DNA of 6,667 bases. Source: CBDUVZ01 sp965370805. Its GTDB lineage: Bacteria; Hydrothermota; Tepidihabitantia; Tepidihabitantales; Tepidihabitantaceae. The DNA is taken from assembly GCA_965370805.1 (NCBI GenBank), contig CBDUVZ010000135.1:1-6667 (forward strand), read 5' to 3'. Shown piece after piece: positions 6,391 through 6,667 of this stretch (position 1 is the stretch's first letter; each line of letters starts with the position of its first letter). A model generated the notes under the pieces. The model saw nothing but the letters and a program-made list of their open reading frames with translations, did not search any database and was not told the DNA's origin. A program made the translations under genes and the position numbers.

Positions 6391-6540
6391 ATCCGTGTCT
6401 ATCCGTGTTGTGCCCTCCGAGAGCACTTTCCGCTCGTTCACTCGCTCCAATCATCCGTGGTTACTTCCTCTTCGTGCTCTTCGTGCCTTCGTGGTAAGAT
6501 TCCTCTCCGTTCCGGCCCTCAGCCTCGGCGGCCTTGGCGG
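6391..6540. repeat. Mosaic of three short-period repeat blocks
   Basis: ATCCGTGTCT and ATCCGTGTTG sit back to back at 6391-6410, with a further ATCCGTGG at 6453. TTCGTG occurs at 6471, 6480 and 6488 (period 9, then 8). GCCTCGGCG and GCCTTGGCG are adjacent at 6522-6539 (period 9). The blocks have different motifs but near-equal periods, with unique spacers between them. Read on the minus strand they are purine-rich ACACGGAT, CACGAAG and CGCCAAGGC series. Confidence 0.65.
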
Positions 6541-6612
6541 TTGTTTTTCCTTACGCTTCGACTCCGCTTACCGACTGTCGAGGCAGGGACGCCGCTTCCA
6601 CCGGACCAAGCA

Positions 6613-6637
6613 GAAGGGGCGGCAGAGCCGCCCCTTC
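6613..6637. terminator. Perfect 11-bp GC-rich hairpin, possible terminator
   Basis: GAAGGGGCGGC and GCCGCCCCTTC flank an AGA loop. Neither side has a good T tract: plus strand CGGGTTTAG, minus strand TGCTTGG. Direction is therefore unclear and it may instead be a dispersed hairpin repeat. Confidence 0.5.
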
Positions 6638-6642
6638 CGGGT

Positions 6643-6667
6643 TTAGTGCTTATCCGAGCTTAGTGCT
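6643..6667. repeat. Direct repeat TTAGTGCT x 2 at the window edge
   Basis: TTAGTGCT occurs at 6643-6650 and again at 6660-6667, a 17-base period. The second copy ends exactly at the window edge, so it may be the start of a longer array. Confidence 0.4.

Larger units (their letters stand above)
5899..6667. other. Non-coding repeat-rich intergenic region
   Basis: I find no credible gene in these roughly 770 bases. The open frames here lack ribosome binding sites, have low-complexity or Ser/Arg-rich translations, and mostly cross hairpins. The region holds the terminator above, many inverted repeats (for example ATGCTGC / GCAGCAT at 6193-6220, GTTCC / GGAAC at 6019-6031, GGGGA / TCCCC at 6124-6136), an 11-base direct repeat, a REP-like unit and a short-period mosaic, listed separately. 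Confidence 0.7.

Noticed and set aside
6391..6540. Possible CRISPR array
   Set aside because: The repeats are only 6-10 bases, nearly adjacent and of three unrelated motifs, with no spacer-sized unique segments between equal repeats.
6331..6663. Plus-strand 110-residue frame and the overlapping 93-residue frame
   Set aside because: They translate the short-period repeat mosaic and the final hairpin. Composition is low complexity and no start signal is evident.

Overview
The window reads as GC-rich bacterial DNA (about 60% GC by eye) carrying three secreted-protein genes and long structured intergenic DNA. The two small proteins end in FlgD-like Ig-type C-terminal domains. The large protein combines a kelch propeller, CARDB-like domains and jelly-roll domains. 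That mix is typical of uncultured FCB-group or candidate-phylum bacteria such as WOR-3/Stahlbacteria. The lineage is inferred from architecture only, because no phylogenetic marker is present.

Layout: (1) Positions 1-3844, minus strand, form one continuous reading frame of at least 1281 codons that runs off the left edge. It encodes a signal peptide, six kelch-like blades, then CARDB / jelly-roll / CARDB / jelly-roll / CARDB / CARDB / CARDB. Long plus-strand frames across this region are shadows of it. (2) Positions 3845-4094 hold its leader, ribosome binding site and a likely promoter. (3) Positions 4095-4778, minus strand, encode a 227-residue secreted protein with a FlgD-like tail and a GTG start. 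(4) Positions 4779-5229 are a 451-base divergent control region with two good sigma-70-type promoters facing apart and several palindromes between them. (5) Positions 5230-5898, plus strand, encode a 222-residue paralogue of the 227-residue protein, closed by a strong GC hairpin. (6) Positions 5899-6667 show no credible gene. They are packed with inverted repeats, a REP-like hairpin unit and a mosaic of 8-10-base-period repeats.

How they may work together: all three products should leave the cytoplasm. The two small paralogues pair an unrecognised N-terminal beta-rich domain with the FlgD-like tail often found at the C-terminus of exported surface proteins in these lineages. The large protein looks like a modular surface or extracellular adhesin/scaffold. 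Each gene has its own TTGAC-type promoter, so they look like separately transcribed neighbours, although no clear terminator separates the 227-residue gene from the large gene. No enzyme active site, mobile-element gene, CRISPR array, tRNA or rRNA was seen.
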